A DNA stretch of 64,000 nt from Pseudomonas fluorescens. Lineage in GTDB: Bacteria > Pseudomonadota > Gammaproteobacteria > Pseudomonadales > Pseudomonadaceae. The notes under the pieces were generated by a model. That model saw only the letters and a list, made by a program, of their open reading frames with translations. It had not been told where the DNA came from and did no database searches. Position 1 is the stretch's first letter, and the number at the start of each line of letters is the position of its first letter. Location: the NCBI RefSeq assembly GCF_001708445.1, contig NZ_CP015637.1, positions 1,923,001-1,987,000 on the forward strand. Direction: 5' to 3'. A program made the translations under genes and the position numbers. Below, in pieces: positions 19,702 through 28,829 of this stretch.

Positions 19702-20400
19702 ATGTCCGTCTGCCAGACTCCTATCATCGTCGCCCTGGATTACCCCACCCGTGACGCCGCACTGAAGCTGGCTGATCAGTTGGACCCGAAGCTTTGCCGG
19801 GTCAAAGTCGGCAAGGAACTCTTCACCAGTTGCGCCGCGGAAATTGTCGGCACCCTGCGTGACAAAGGCTTCGAAGTGTTCCTCGACCTGAAATTCCACG
19901 ACATCCCCAACACCACTGCGATGGCGGTCAAGGCTGCGGCTGAAATGGGCGTGTGGATGGTCAACGTGCACTGCTCCGGCGGCCTGCGCATGATGACAGC
20001 CTGCCGCGAAGTGCTGGAACAGCGCAGCGGCCCCAAACCGTTGCTGATCGGTGTCACCGTGCTGACCAGCATGGAGCGTGAAGACCTGGCCGGCATCGGC
20101 CTGGACATCGAGCCTCAGGAACAAGTGCTGCGCCTGGCCGCCCTGGCCGACAAAGCCGGCCTGGATGGCCTGGTTTGCTCGGCGCTGGAAGCCCAGGCCC
20201 TGAAGACCGCTCACCCGTCGCTGCAACTGGTGACCCCGGGCATTCGCCCGGCGGGCAGTGCCCAGGATGACCAGCGTCGTATCCTGACGCCGCGTCAGGC
20301 ACTGGATGCAGGCTCTGATTACCTGGTGATCGGCCGTCCGATCAGCCAGGCAGCCGATCCGGCCAAAGCGTTGGCGGCGGTAGTGGCCGAGATCGCCTGA
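19702..20400 (+). CDS. pyrF: Orotidine-5'-phosphate decarboxylase
   Basis: PyrF, 232 residues, makes UMP from OMP in the last step of pyrimidine synthesis. The catalytic tetrad signature is present: Lys38 in VKVGKELF, and Asp62, Lys64 and Asp67 in [10 protein letters not shown], followed by the phosphate-binding VTPGIRP and VIGRPIS. Length and motifs are complete. It is transcribed alone and ends at the hairpin at 20416-20448. The region upstream, shared with the divergent regulator, contains no recognised operator. Confidence 0.98.
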   Translation: MSVCQTPIIVALDYPTRDAALKLADQLDPKLCRVKVGKELFTSCAAEIVGTLRDKGFEVFLDLKFHDIPNTTAMAVKAAAEMGVWMVNVHCSGGLRMMTACREVLEQRSGPKPLLIGVTVLTSMEREDLAGIGLDIEPQEQVLRLAALADKAGLDGLVCSALEAQALKTAHPSLQLVTPGIRPAGSAQDDQRRILTPRQALDAGSDYLVIGRPISQAADPAKALAAVVAEIA

Positions 20401-20415
20401 TCAGTCACCGATCAA

Positions 20416-20448
20416 AAATATGGGAGGGGGCAAGCCCTTCCCATATTT
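20416..20448. terminator. Terminator hairpin with REP-like core between pyrF and the oxidoreductase
   Basis: AAATATGGGA...TCCCATATTT forms a long stem whose inner part (GGGAGGGGGCAAGCCC) resembles the REP elements elsewhere in the window. It lies between convergent genes and can serve both. Confidence 0.75.
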
Positions 20449-20462
20449 ACAGCGGTTGTCGA

Positions 20463-21470
20463 TCAGTCGACCTTGAGCACCAACTTGCCAAAGTTTTCCC
20501 CGTTGAACAGCTTCATCAGCGTCTCCGGGAATGTCTCCAGCCCCTCCACGATATCTTCCTTGCTCTTGAGCTTGCCCTGGGCCATCCAGCTGGCCATTTC
20601 CTGCCCGGCCGCCGCAAAGTTCGCCGCATGGTCCATCACCACGAAGCCTTCCATACGCGCGCGATTGACCAGCAATGACAGATAATTGGCCGGGCCTTTC
20701 ACGGCCTCCTTATTGTTGTACTGGCTGATGGCACCGCAAATCACCACGCGGGCTTTGAGTGCCAGGCGGCTGAGCACGGCGTCGAGAATATCGCCGCCGA
20801 CGTTATCGAAATACACATCCACGCCTTTGGGGCACTCGCGCTTGAGAGCGGCGGGCACGTCTTCGTTCTTGTAGTCGATGGCGGCGTCGAAGCCCAGCTC
20901 ATCCACCAGGAACTTGCACTTGTCGGCACCGCCGGCAATGCCTACCACGCGACAGCCTTTGATCTTGGCGATCTGCCCGGCAATGCTGCCGACCGCGCCG
21001 GCCGCGCCGGAGATCACCACCGTTTCGCCAGCCTTGGGCGCGCCGGTGTCCAGCAGGGCAAAGTAGGCGGTCATACCGGTCATGCCCAGCGCCGAGAGGT
21101 AGCGGGGCAGGGGCGCGAGTTGCGGGTCGACCTTATAGAAACCACGCGGCTCGCCCAGAAAGTAATCCTGCACGCCCAGGGCACCGTTTACGTAGTCCCC
21201 CACTGCAAAGTTCGGGTTGTTCGAGGCAATCACCTTGCCCACGCCCAGCGCACGCATGACTTCGCCGATACCGACGGGGGGAATGTAGGATTTGCCCTCA
21301 TTCATCCAGCCGCGCATGGCCGGGTCGAGGGACAGGTATTCGTTGTGCACCAGCACCTGCCCTTCCTGGGGCGTGCCCACGGGCACTTCCTGGTAGGTGA
21401 AGGTTTCCCGCGTGGCTGCGCCGACCGGGCGTTTGGCAAGCAGGAACTGGCGGTTGGTCTGGGCGGTCAT
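20463..21470 (-). CDS. MDR-family NADP-dependent oxidoreductase (CurA-like)
   Basis: A 335-residue zinc-independent medium-chain reductase. The N-terminal half includes YLSLDPAMRGWMNEGKSY, diagnostic of the leukotriene B4 dehydrogenase/curcumin reductase group; the Rossmann motif is VISGAAGAVGSIAGQIAKIKG and the NADP site VVGIAGGADKCKFL. Enzymes of this group reduce the C=C bond of enones with NADPH in the cytosol. The start MTAQTNRQ follows a GAGT-type weak site. It is transcribed alone towards pyrF; the natural substrate is unknown. Confidence 0.9.
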   Translation of the reverse strand: MTAQTNRQFLLAKRPVGAATRETFTYQEVPVGTPQEGQVLVHNEYLSLDPAMRGWMNEGKSYIPPVGIGEVMRALGVGKVIASNNPNFAVGDYVNGALGVQDYFLGEPRGFYKVDPQLAPLPRYLSALGMTGMTAYFALLDTGAPKAGETVVISGAAGAVGSIAGQIAKIKGCRVVGIAGGADKCKFLVDELGFDAAIDYKNEDVPAALKRECPKGVDVYFDNVGGDILDAVLSRLALKARVVICGAISQYNNKEAVKGPANYLSLLVNRARMEGFVVMDHAANFAAAGQEMASWMAQGKLKSKEDIVEGLETFPETLMKLFNGENFGKLVLKVD

Positions 21471-21515
21471 GGCAAGGACTCTTTAGAAATGAACCTGAGT
21501 GATAGACCCAAGATG

Positions 21516-21617
21516 GCCTGGAAGCAAGGTTGTCCGAGGCGGGCGAATGCCCTGTCTCTTATACACATCTCCGAGCCCACGCCTGGAAGCAAGGTTGTCC
21601 GAGGCGGGCGAATGCCC
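21516..21617. other. Sequencing-adapter artefact: Nextera adapter between 37-bp direct repeats
   Basis: Positions 21552-21581 read CTGTCTCTTATACACATCT followed by CCGAGCCCACG, which is the Illumina Nextera transposase mosaic end plus adapter. It is flanked by two identical 37-base copies of the same genomic segment (21516-21552 and 21581-21617). This is how an untrimmed read end appears when an assembler joins it to the true sequence. All frames through it give well-known contaminant peptides such as LLYTSPSPR and SLIHISEPT. The true genome probably has one repeat copy and about 65 fewer bases. Confidence 0.95.
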
Positions 21618-21762
21618 GCCGATAGGCCGTGATGATAGTGATCCACGACGCCTTATCACTGCGACGCATACAGCCTCAACCGGCCTTCTGATAGTGCTGA
21701 CGCGCCTATCCGGCTGTTGGCTAGACTCGTCCCACGGTAACTTTTCCCAAAGGACATCCTCC

Positions 21763-22524
21763 ATGAGCATGACGTTTTCCGGCCAGGTCGCCCTGGTCAC
21801 TGGCGCCGCCGCCGGTATCGGCCGCGCGACCGCCCTGGCATTCGCAGGTGAAGGCTTGAAGGTCGTGGTAGCCGACCTGGATGTGGCAGGGGGCGAGGGC
21901 ACCGTCGAGCTGATCCGGCAGGCCGGTGGTGAAGCGCTGTTTGTGCGTTGCAACGTCACGCTTGAAGCGGATGTGCAGCAACTGATGGCGCAGACTGTCG
22001 CCGTGTATGGCCGCCTGGACTATGCCTTCAACAATGCGGGCATCGAGATCGAGAAGGGCAAGCTGGCCGACGGCAGCCTGGATGAGTTCGACGCCATCAT
22101 GGGCGTCAACGTGAAAGGGGTTTGGCTGTGCATGAAGTACCAACTGCCGTTGCTGCTGGCCCAGGGCGGCGGTGCGATCGTCAATACCGCATCGGTGGCG
22201 GGGTTGGGCGCGGCGCCGAAGATGAGCATCTACGCGGCCTCCAAGCATGCGGTGATCGGCCTGACGAAGTCGGCGGCCATCGAATATGCGAAAAAGAAAA
22301 TTCGTGTCAACGCGGTATGCCCGGCGGTGATTGATACCGATATGTTCCGCCGTGCCTATGAAGCCGACCCGCGCAAAGCCGAATTTGCAGCGGCCATGCA
22401 TCCGGTAGGGCGCATCGGCAAGGTCGAGGAAATCGCCAGCGCCGTGTTGTACCTGTGCAGTGATGGGGCTGCCTTCACAACTGGCCATGCGCTCGCGGTG
22501 GACGGTGGCGCGACGGCAATCTAG
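21763..22524 (+). CDS. Short-chain dehydrogenase/reductase
   Basis: A 253-residue classical SDR. The cofactor motif TGAAAGIGRA is near residue 12, NNAG near 89, the catalytic serine in NTASVAG near 143 and the YAASK tetrad near 156; the acidic residue in VVADLDV points to NAD(H) preference. The ATG at 21763 has AAAGGA ten bases upstream and is the family start. The frame stays open upstream into the adapter artefact, so automatic annotation may extend it falsely to 21499. The substrate is unknown; the gene stands alone before a MocR regulator. Confidence 0.9.
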   Translation: MSMTFSGQVALVTGAAAGIGRATALAFAGEGLKVVVADLDVAGGEGTVELIRQAGGEALFVRCNVTLEADVQQLMAQTVAVYGRLDYAFNNAGIEIEKGKLADGSLDEFDAIMGVNVKGVWLCMKYQLPLLLAQGGGAIVNTASVAGLGAAPKMSIYAASKHAVIGLTKSAAIEYAKKKIRVNAVCPAVIDTDMFRRAYEADPRKAEFAAAMHPVGRIGKVEEIASAVLYLCSDGAAFTTGHALAVDGGATAI

Positions 22525-22684
22525 GACTCCGTGCAGCGCGCCATTCGAAAAGGCATGAGGCGCTGTGGGGCGTTTCCAGAGCTGGCAAAGCGCCGCGTGT
22601 GAATGTGTATCACCAGGTAAATAAGCTAATAAAATCAATACTTTAATAAAAGTTGTCGGCCGGTTTGGCTGGGCTTCTGTGCTT

Positions 22685-22715
22685 AACTGTTTGAGGTTGA
22701 ATAACAGACAGTTGA
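22685..22715. promoter_or_regulatory. Inverted repeat upstream of the MocR regulator gene
   Basis: AACTGT and ACAGTT occur as inverted arms about 18 bases apart, 13 to 43 bases before the ATG at 22728. This is a plausible autoregulatory operator for the MocR protein it precedes, but the short arms could be chance. Confidence 0.3.
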
Positions 22716-22727
22716 AGTGAGTGGCTC

Positions 22728-24140
22728 ATGGATTTAGGGATCGATCGACAAGCCCTTGTACCGGTGGTGCAGCAAATCGTCAGTGCGGTGGCGGAATGGA
22801 TTCGCAAGAGCGGGGTCAGCCCCGGTACCCGCTTGCCGTCCATCCGCCAGTTGGCCCTCGACAACTTGCTCAGCCAGTCCAGTGTCATCGAGGCATTCGA
22901 ACGCATGGTGGCCCAAGGGGTGCTGGCCTCGAAACAGGGGGCGGGGTTCGTGGTCGCGCGTCCTCCCACCGTCCACGAATACCACTGGTATGAAGGCGCG
23001 GAACGGGAATGGGGGGACTTTACCGATAGCCCATTGGGTGAACTGAAACTGGGGTGTGGCTGGTTGCCGGACGCCTGGCGCGAAAGTGATGACATCAGCT
23101 ATGCGATTCGCGAAATCTGTCGCACCGATACCGGCGGTTTGTTCAACTACAGTACGCCGCTGGGGTTGCCGGCGTTGCGCGAGCAGTTGCTCAAGCGCCT
23201 GACCCAGATCCGCGTGGCCACCAGCCTCGATCGCATTCTCACCACCCAGGGCGCCAGCCATGCCCAGGACCTGTTGATACGCACCTTGCTCAAGGCGGGC
23301 GACACCGTCGTGGTCGAGACCCCAGGCTATGGCAACCTCTATCGCCAATTGGCGCATCATGGCGTCACGTTGCTGGAAGTGCCTCGGACCCGTGGCGGCC
23401 CGGACATCCCGGCGCTGGAGGCGCTGCTGCAACGGCATCACCCCACGTGCCTGTTCATCAACAGCCTCTATCACAACCCCACCGGCACCAGCCTGTGCCG
23501 CGCGGTCGCCGAGCGTTTGCTCGAACTGGCACGCCGCGAGGATTTCCTGATCATCGAAGAGGATGTCTACGGCGACCTGCAACACGCCAGCTGCACGCGA
23601 CTGTCGGCGCTGCCCCATGATGACCGGGTCATCTATGTCTCGAGTTTTTCCAAGACCCTCAGTAGCGCCTTGCGGGTGGGCTACCTCAGCGCCAGCACCG
23701 CGCTCATTGCCCGCTTGGCTCACCTCAAGACCCTGACCGGCATCGGTACTTCGCGCTTTGCCGAGGCGGTGGTGGCCACGTTGCTGGCCAATGGTACCTA
23801 CCGCAAGTGGGTGCAGCGCCTGCGCAAACGCCTGGGCACGCAGATGACCGCCACCTTGCAGGTACTGGAGGATGAGGAATGGCAGGTGTTTGCCGTGCCG
23901 GCCGGCGGGATGTTCCTGTGGGTGCGGCCTGCCGTGGCGGATCGTTCGCGGCTGCAGGCATATGCGCGCAAGTTCGGCGTCTTGTTGTCACCGGGGGCGC
24001 TGTTCAACCCGACGGGTGAATCCAGTGAGTGGCTGCGCATCAATGTGGCCTATGCTGATGATCAACGGGCACTTGCGTTATTCCGCGCCTTGGGCCCTAC
24101 CAGATCGACCTCGACCATTCTGAAAACGACGAGCGTGTAG
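22728..24140 (+). CDS. MocR-type regulator (GntR HTH fused to class I aminotransferase)
   Basis: A 470-residue MocR-family protein. Residues 1-80 are a winged helix of the GntR type (GTRLPSIRQLALDNLLSQSSVIEAFERM); residues 105-460 are a fold-type I PLP domain with YHNPTGTSL, the EEDVYGDL aspartate and the PLP lysine Lys309 in YVSSFSKTLSS. Such proteins usually sense an amino compound or PLP and act as DNA-binding regulators rather than enzymes. The targets may be the gene itself or its neighbours: the SDR gene upstream or the chemoreceptor gene downstream. All key PLP residues seem intact. Confidence 0.92.
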   Translation: MDLGIDRQALVPVVQQIVSAVAEWIRKSGVSPGTRLPSIRQLALDNLLSQSSVIEAFERMVAQGVLASKQGAGFVVARPPTVHEYHWYEGAEREWGDFTDSPLGELKLGCGWLPDAWRESDDISYAIREICRTDTGGLFNYSTPLGLPALREQLLKRLTQIRVATSLDRILTTQGASHAQDLLIRTLLKAGDTVVVETPGYGNLYRQLAHHGVTLLEVPRTRGGPDIPALEALLQRHHPTCLFINSLYHNPTGTSLCRAVAERLLELARREDFLIIEEDVYGDLQHASCTRLSALPHDDRVIYVSSFSKTLSSALRVGYLSASTALIARLAHLKTLTGIGTSRFAEAVVATLLANGTYRKWVQRLRKRLGTQMTATLQVLEDEEWQVFAVPAGGMFLWVRPAVADRSRLQAYARKFGVLLSPGALFNPTGESSEWLRINVAYADDQRALALFRALGPTRSTSTILKTTSV

Positions 24141-24254
24141 CTTTTTGCCATTATTCCGGCGCCAACAGCTTGTGCTCAATGCCTTGGGGTTGCGAATCTC
24201 GCTTCTTGTAAACCGGGCTTATGGCATCTGCCATTGCAAGAGGATTCAAGTGCA

Positions 24255-26222
24255 ATGATTTCGGCCGTGCAACGACGTTTCGCCAACCTCGGTATGGCGA
24301 AAAAACTGGGCTTGGGCTTCCTTCTTGTCCTGCTGCTGACAGCTTTGGTGGCGGCCATCGGTGTGTGGTCCCTGCAAACCGTTGGCCAGCGTTTCGAAGG
24401 CCTCAAGGCAATGTCTTCGCTCAACAACGGCCTGTTCAAGGTGCGCTTGATCGAGCAGGACTACGCGCTGCACGCCGACCCCAAGGCTGTCGATGCCCTG
24501 CATGAGAGCGTCGACGCGTTGGCGGCGCTGGCGGCCAGGCTCAAGGCAGAGTCCGCCGCCAATGTGCCAGTGATGACCGATGTGGAGCAGGCCCTGGCGG
24601 CTTATCGCAAGGCATTCGATGAGTTTGTCGAGCTGACCCAAACCAAGGACCTGGCCCTGGAAATGGCCACTTGGTCGGTGTCCAGCGTGGCCAATAACCT
24701 CGACGTGTTGCAGGCCGGCCTGGCGGACGATGGCGCGTATGGTCTCAAGGAGAGCCAGGGCAAGGAAGGTGCCGAGTTTATCGAGCAGGCGGGGCAGGTC
24801 AGCCAGGTCTCGCGCCTGATGTTGCAAGCCATGAACGAAGCCCATGTGCGCCTCGACCAGAGCCGCAAGGCCGACGCCGATGACTCTCAGCAGGGCAAGA
24901 TCGAGCAGGCCGACCAGGCCCTGGCCCAGGTCGAACAACTGAAAACTTCGGTCAAGGACCCGGGTTACCAGACGGTGCTTAACGAAGTGTCCGGGCATAT
25001 TGCCTCGTTCAGTGAAAAGCTCGGTGAATACACCGGCCTGCTGGCCCAGGAAAAGGTGGTCTACAAGCAGTTGCATGACCGCGCCGATCAAGTGGTCAGC
25101 CGAGTCAACCAGGCCTACGCCACCGAAGACCAATCGATGCAGGCGCAACTGAAGGAAAGCGCGATGTTGATCGTTGGCTCGTCAGCCTTGGCATTGTTGG
25201 TGGGGCTGATCGCTGCCTGGGTGATCACCCGGTTGATCGTGGCGCCGCTGCGCAGTGTGATTGCGGTGGCCCAGCAGATTGCCGCCGGAGACCTGAGTGG
25301 GCGCATGGAGGTTGATCGCCGCGATGAGATCGGCCAACTGATGCAGGCCATGCAGCAGATGGGCAATGGCCTTAGCCACATGGTCAGCGGGTTGCAGGCG
25401 GGTATTGAGCAACTGGCCAGTTCGGCGCATACGTTATCCAGCGTGACTGAGCAGACCAACGTCGAGGTCAGCAGCCAGAAGGAAGAAACCGAGCAAGTGG
25501 CGACCGCGATGAACCAGATGACCGCCACGGTGCACGATGTGGCGCGCAACGCCGAGGAGGCTGCACAAGCGGCGCAGACGGCGGATGACAAGGTCGACAG
25601 TGGCCAGCAGGTGGTACGCCAGAGTTTGCAGCGCATAGAGTTGCTGGCCACCTCCAGCGCCCACGCCAGTGCCAGCATCGACAGCCTGAGTACGGAAATC
25701 CAGAACATCGGCACGGTGTTGAGCGTGATCAAAAGCGTGGCCGAACAGACCAACTTGCTCGCCTTGAATGCGGCAATCGAAGCGGCCCGAGCCGGCGAGC
25801 AAGGCCGTGGTTTTGCGGTGGTGGCCGATGAAGTGCGCGCGCTGGCCAAGCGCACCCAGCAGTCGACCGAGGAAATCGAGCGTCTGGTCAGCACTCTGCG
25901 TGCTGCGGCGCAGTCGTCGGTGCAGCAGATCCAGCAGAGTGGCGAGCTGGTGAAACTGGCGGTGAGCGATGCGCTGGAAACCGAAAGCGCCTTGGGCAGC
26001 ATTGCCGTCGCGGTGTCATTGATCCAGCAGATGAACCAACAGATCGCCGCCGCTGCCGAGCAGCAGAGCTCGGTGGCCGAAGAGATCAATCGCAGTGTCA
26101 CCAGCATCCGCGCGAGTGCCGATCAATCGGCATTGAGTATGCAAGGCAACGCCGCGTCGAGCATCCAGCTGGCGCAGTTGGGGGCGGAGCTGAAGGGGAT
26201 GGTGGGGCACTTCCGCCTTTGA
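24255..26222 (+). CDS. Methyl-accepting chemotaxis protein with long helical sensor
   Basis: A 655-residue chemoreceptor. TM1 is about 18-36, the periplasmic domain about 40-302 is all helical and of the size of a helical bimodular (HBM) domain as in P. putida McpS, TM2 is about 303-325, then HAMP and the cytoplasmic coiled coil. The signalling tip is [21 protein letters not shown] followed by [19 protein letters not shown] receptors known so far bind TCA-cycle acids or similar; the ligand here is unproven. The ATG at 24255 is preferred over a TTG at 24234 because of AGAGGA upstream. It signals to CheA/CheW encoded elsewhere. Confidence 0.92.
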   Translation: MISAVQRRFANLGMAKKLGLGFLLVLLLTALVAAIGVWSLQTVGQRFEGLKAMSSLNNGLFKVRLIEQDYALHADPKAVDALHESVDALAALAARLKAESAANVPVMTDVEQALAAYRKAFDEFVELTQTKDLALEMATWSVSSVANNLDVLQAGLADDGAYGLKESQGKEGAEFIEQAGQVSQVSRLMLQAMNEAHVRLDQSRKADADDSQQGKIEQADQALAQVEQLKTSVKDPGYQTVLNEVSGHIASFSEKLGEYTGLLAQEKVVYKQLHDRADQVVSRVNQAYATEDQSMQAQLKESAMLIVGSSALALLVGLIAAWVITRLIVAPLRSVIAVAQQIAAGDLSGRMEVDRRDEIGQLMQAMQQMGNGLSHMVSGLQAGIEQLASSAHTLSSVTEQTNVEVSSQKEETEQVATAMNQMTATVHDVARNAEEAAQAAQTADDKVDSGQQVVRQSLQRIELLATSSAHASASIDSLSTEIQNIGTVLSVIKSVAEQTNLLALNAAIEAARAGEQGRGFAVVADEVRALAKRTQQSTEEIERLVSTLRAAAQSSVQQIQQSGELVKLAVSDALETESALGSIAVAVSLIQQMNQQIAAAAEQQSSVAEEINRSVTSIRASADQSALSMQGNAASSIQLAQLGAELKGMVGHFRL

Positions 26223-26248
26223 TCGCCGCGTGCTGGCGGCGATCAAAG
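26217..26248. terminator. Perfect hairpin overlapping the chemoreceptor stop codon
   Basis: CTTTGATCGCCGC and its exact complement flank a six-base loop (gtgctg). The 13-bp stem includes the TGA of the chemoreceptor gene and lies between convergent genes. No clear T tract follows, so Rho-independent termination is probable but not certain. Confidence 0.55.
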
Positions 26249-26258
26249 GGCAGGGCAA

Positions 26259-27071
26259 TCAGGCGTGGTTGGCGAGGAAGGTCAGCAGGGCTTCATTGAC
26301 GAAGTCCGGATTCTCCCGGCTGGAGATATGCCCGGCGTTTGGGATCAGGGTCAGGCCGCAGCCAATCAACTTGGCCATGGCGTCGGACTCGGCGGGTGGG
26401 CGCGGTTTGTCCTGCTCGCCGCACATCACCAGGGTGGTGTCGGCATCCAGGCGTGGCAATTGCTCCAGCACATCCGAGCGGCTGAAGATCAGCCGGCCCA
26501 GGGGCACGATGCTGTGCAGCAGGCGTTCCCGGGAGAATGACTGCAGGGCCCTGCGATAGTCCTGGTACAGCGCGGATTCGCGGTCGATGCCGGGGCGGAA
26601 GAAGATCGGCGCGATGACATCCAGCAAGGGCTCGGGGATCGCGCCGGTGTCTTCGATCATCTTGAACAGCGAGAAATAGTACTGGCGCGTGGCTTCGGGC
26701 TCGGCGCCGAGGTAGGTGTCCATCAGCACCAGGCTGTTGACGCGCCCAGGTGCCTGCAACGCCAGGCGTGCGCCCCACATGCCGCCGACCGACAGGCCGA
26801 CCAGGTTGACCTGGGCAATTTCCAACTGGTCGAGCAGGGCCAGGGCCTGGCGCGCCAGGTCGTCGAGGGAGCGGGTTGACGCGGGCAGCGGGCCCGACTC
26901 GCCGTGCCCCCACAGTTCGGGGACGAGCACGCGGTACTGTTGCGACAGGGCTTCAATCTGCGGCGCCCACATATCGCGATCCCACAGGTAGCTTGAACCC
27001 AGGAGCACCGCTGGGCCGGTACCCAGGTCGAGATAGTGCAGCGGTTGTCCATCAATCACGGCGACAGGCAT
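26259..27071 (-). CDS. Alpha/beta hydrolase
   Basis: A 270-residue alpha/beta hydrolase. SSYLWDRDMW takes the place of the usual HG oxyanion loop near residue 26, the nucleophile elbow is LVGLSVGGMWG (Ser about residue 95) and the histidine is in IPNAGHISSRENP near residue 247. The pattern resembles 3-oxoadipate enol-lactonase and bromoperoxidase-like enzymes, but the substrate is not defined. No signal peptide, so cytoplasmic. The gene is convergent with the chemoreceptor gene and stands alone. Confidence 0.87.
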   Translation of the reverse strand: MPVAVIDGQPLHYLDLGTGPAVLLGSSYLWDRDMWAPQIEALSQQYRVLVPELWGHGESGPLPASTRSLDDLARQALALLDQLEIAQVNLVGLSVGGMWGARLALQAPGRVNSLVLMDTYLGAEPEATRQYYFSLFKMIEDTGAIPEPLLDVIAPIFFRPGIDRESALYQDYRRALQSFSRERLLHSIVPLGRLIFSRSDVLEQLPRLDADTTLVMCGEQDKPRPPAESDAMAKLIGCGLTLIPNAGHISSRENPDFVNEALLTFLANHA

Positions 27072-27150
27072 AGCAGGCCTCTAACTTCACGGAGTGAGGG
27101 GCACTTTTTTACGCTAGTCGAGAGCGGGGGGATAGGTACAAAGTGATGGC

Positions 27151-27174
27151 ATGTGGCGACGGCGGTCGCCACAT
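27151..27174. terminator. Hairpin after the 27186-27956 gene
   Basis: ATGTGGCGAC-ggcg-GTCGCCACAT has a perfect ten-base-pair stem, 12 bases past the stop of the minus-strand gene at 27186. It lacks a U-rich tail, so it may be a weak terminator or an RNA end structure. Confidence 0.45.
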
Positions 27175-27185
27175 GGCGGTGGGGA

Positions 27186-27956
27186 TCAGTCGTAGATGAC
27201 TTTCTTCTTCCACTCGGCGTCGGCGTCGACGACTTTCAGGCCTTCCGTCAGTTCGTTGACTTCGTCTTCGGCAGGCTTGCTGTTGGTCAGCACCGTGGAG
27301 TTGGCGCGGGCCAGCTGCGACTCCAGCAATTGCAGCTGCGCACTGTACAGCACCGGTTCGGGCTGTTTGCGCAGGTACTGTACGCCACGTTCGAAGGCCA
27401 GGCGTGCCTGGCCCGGCTGGCCTTGCTGCAAGGCATGCTGGCCGAGGTTATTGAAGAACTCGATATGCAGCAGCACCAGGATATGCCGAATTTCCTTTAT
27501 CCAGTGCTTGGCCTCGTTGGTCGGCAGGAAACCATCCTGGGCGGCGCGGGTCACCTGGCCGTGCAGGGCTTCCAGCAGGAAACGCACGTCCTTGGCCTTG
27601 GTTTCGGTCTGGATCGGGGCGGGCGGGTTGTTGACTGGAATCGACTCACCCTGGGCCACCAGGGCATTGAGCTCGGCGATCCGTGCCTTGACCGCGGCGT
27701 TGGTCCTATTGAGGTGCAACAGGCGTTGGTTGACGTTGAGTTCCAGGCGGGTCAGCAACAACTTGAGCGCCGGGGTCATCAACTGGCCAGGGAAAGTCTC
27801 GGTGATTTCACCGCAGCGACGCAGCCGATCATTGAGTTCGATCTCGGTGCGCTTCTTTTCCAGTTTGTTGTTTTCCACCACGTGGTTCATGTAGCCAATG
27901 GCGATCAGTATTACGATCCCGGCTATTACCAGCAGGGTGATCATGAGTGGTGTCAC
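27186..27956 (-). CDS. Conserved membrane-anchored protein of unknown function
   Basis: A 256-residue protein with one N-terminal membrane helix (TLLVIAGIVILIAIGYM, residues 8-24) and a long, mostly alpha-helical soluble part rich in Leu, Gln and Glu. It has no catalytic motif I recognise; the regular helix pattern at 145-215 (FFNNLGQHALQQGQPGQARL) resembles a TPR-like helical hairpin. The start is the GTG at 27954-27956, seven bases after AGAGGT; the ATG four codons later is too far from a ribosome site. It is transcribed alone and lies upstream of the tRNA-Glu/Gly operon. I cannot assign a function. Confidence 0.72.
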   Translation of the reverse strand: MTPLMITLLVIAGIVILIAIGYMNHVVENNKLEKKRTEIELNDRLRRCGEITETFPGQLMTPALKLLLTRLELNVNQRLLHLNRTNAAVKARIAELNALVAQGESIPVNNPPAPIQTETKAKDVRFLLEALHGQVTRAAQDGFLPTNEAKHWIKEIRHILVLLHIEFFNNLGQHALQQGQPGQARLAFERGVQYLRKQPEPVLYSAQLQLLESQLARANSTVLTNSKPAEDEVNELTEGLKVVDADAEWKKKVIYD

Positions 27957-28223
27957 CGGTGTGACCTCTTTATAGGGTTTGCTGTTGAGTGTAGTGACTG
28001 GAACAACCGACGGATAGGACTCTTCGACCAGTTGCCCAGGTAGTTTCTTCTATATAGGTCAGCGCTCCCTGCATGGATGCACATTGCCATCATTTGCTGG
28101 AGCGAACTATAGCGTCTTGTAGGGCGTCAGAATATAGGCGTCAAGGGGCGGACGGGCAGAATGCCTGAGCAGGCCGGTAAACGGGGGCGAAGTCATTGAT
28201 TTAAATAAATTTATCCTTGGGGG
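27957..28223. other. Intergenic region without a recognised gene
   Basis: No credible ORF, RNA or repeat is seen between the GTG start at 27956 and the tRNA promoter at 28224. The right part is AT rich (TTTAAATAAATTTAT at 28199-28213), which would suit an UP element for the strong tRNA promoter. Confidence 0.5.
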
Positions 28224-28252
28224 TTGACGACCTTTCAATCCATCCATAGAAT
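28224..28252 (+). promoter_or_regulatory. Sigma-70 promoter of the tRNA-Glu/Gly operon
   Basis: TTGACG and TAGAAT are separated by exactly 17 bases and followed by GCGCGCC, a GC-rich discriminator typical of stringently controlled stable-RNA promoters. The first tRNA begins 62 bases downstream of the -10 box. Confidence 0.85.
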
Positions 28253-28314
28253 GCGCGCCACTTACAGCGTAAAGCACACAGCGAAACGCGGTAGGGAGTG
28301 AATGTTGTACGTGT

Positions 28315-28390
28315 GTCCCCTTCGTCTAGTGGCCTAGGACACCGCCCTTTCACGGCGGTAACAGGGGTTCGAGTCCCCTAGGGGACGCCA
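28315..28390 (+). tRNA. tRNA-Glu (anticodon TTC), copy 1
   Basis: 76 bases with acceptor stem GTCCCCT/AGGGGAC, anticodon stem CCGCC/GGCGG around the loop CTTTCAC, T loop GGTTCGAGTCC and an encoded CCA. It is followed after three bases by tRNA-Gly. Confidence 0.98.
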
Positions 28391-28393
28391 TTT

Positions 28394-28469
<76 letters not shown>

Positions 28470-28574
28470 ATTTTTAAGCAGTGTTGCCCTCGGGCGGCAC
28501 TGAGTGAAACCAGGACCACATCTTCGGGTGAGGCCTCTGGGCACTGGAATACACACCATGTGTTTCAGTAGCGT

Positions 28575-28650
28575 GTCCCCTTCGTCTAGTGGCCTAGGAC
28601 ACCGCCCTTTCACGGCGGTAACAGGGGTTCGAGTCCCCTAGGGGACGCCA
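28575..28650 (+). tRNA. tRNA-Glu (anticodon TTC), copy 2
   Basis: Identical to the copy at 28315, shifted by 260 bases. The 105-base spacer between the two pairs is unrelated to either tRNA. Confidence 0.98.
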
Positions 28651-28653
28651 TTT

Positions 28654-28729
<76 letters not shown>

Positions 28730-28738
28730 TATTCAATG

Positions 28739-28770
28739 AAAACGCCGATCAGTGATGATCGGCGTTTTTG
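28739..28770 (+). terminator. Terminator of the tRNA-Glu/Gly operon
   Basis: AAAACGCCGATCA-gtga-TGATCGGCGTTTTT followed by further Ts; a textbook Rho-independent terminator ten bases after the last CCA. Confidence 0.93.
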
Positions 28771-28829
28771 TTTGCGTGGGATTTATGCCGGCCGAAAAAG
28801 CCCGCCATCGCGGCGGCCTCATTCGGCTA

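Noticed and set aside
21499..22524. Extension of the SDR gene upstream to 21499
   Set aside because: The added 88 codons run through the adapter artefact; the ATG at 21763 with AAAGGA is the true start.
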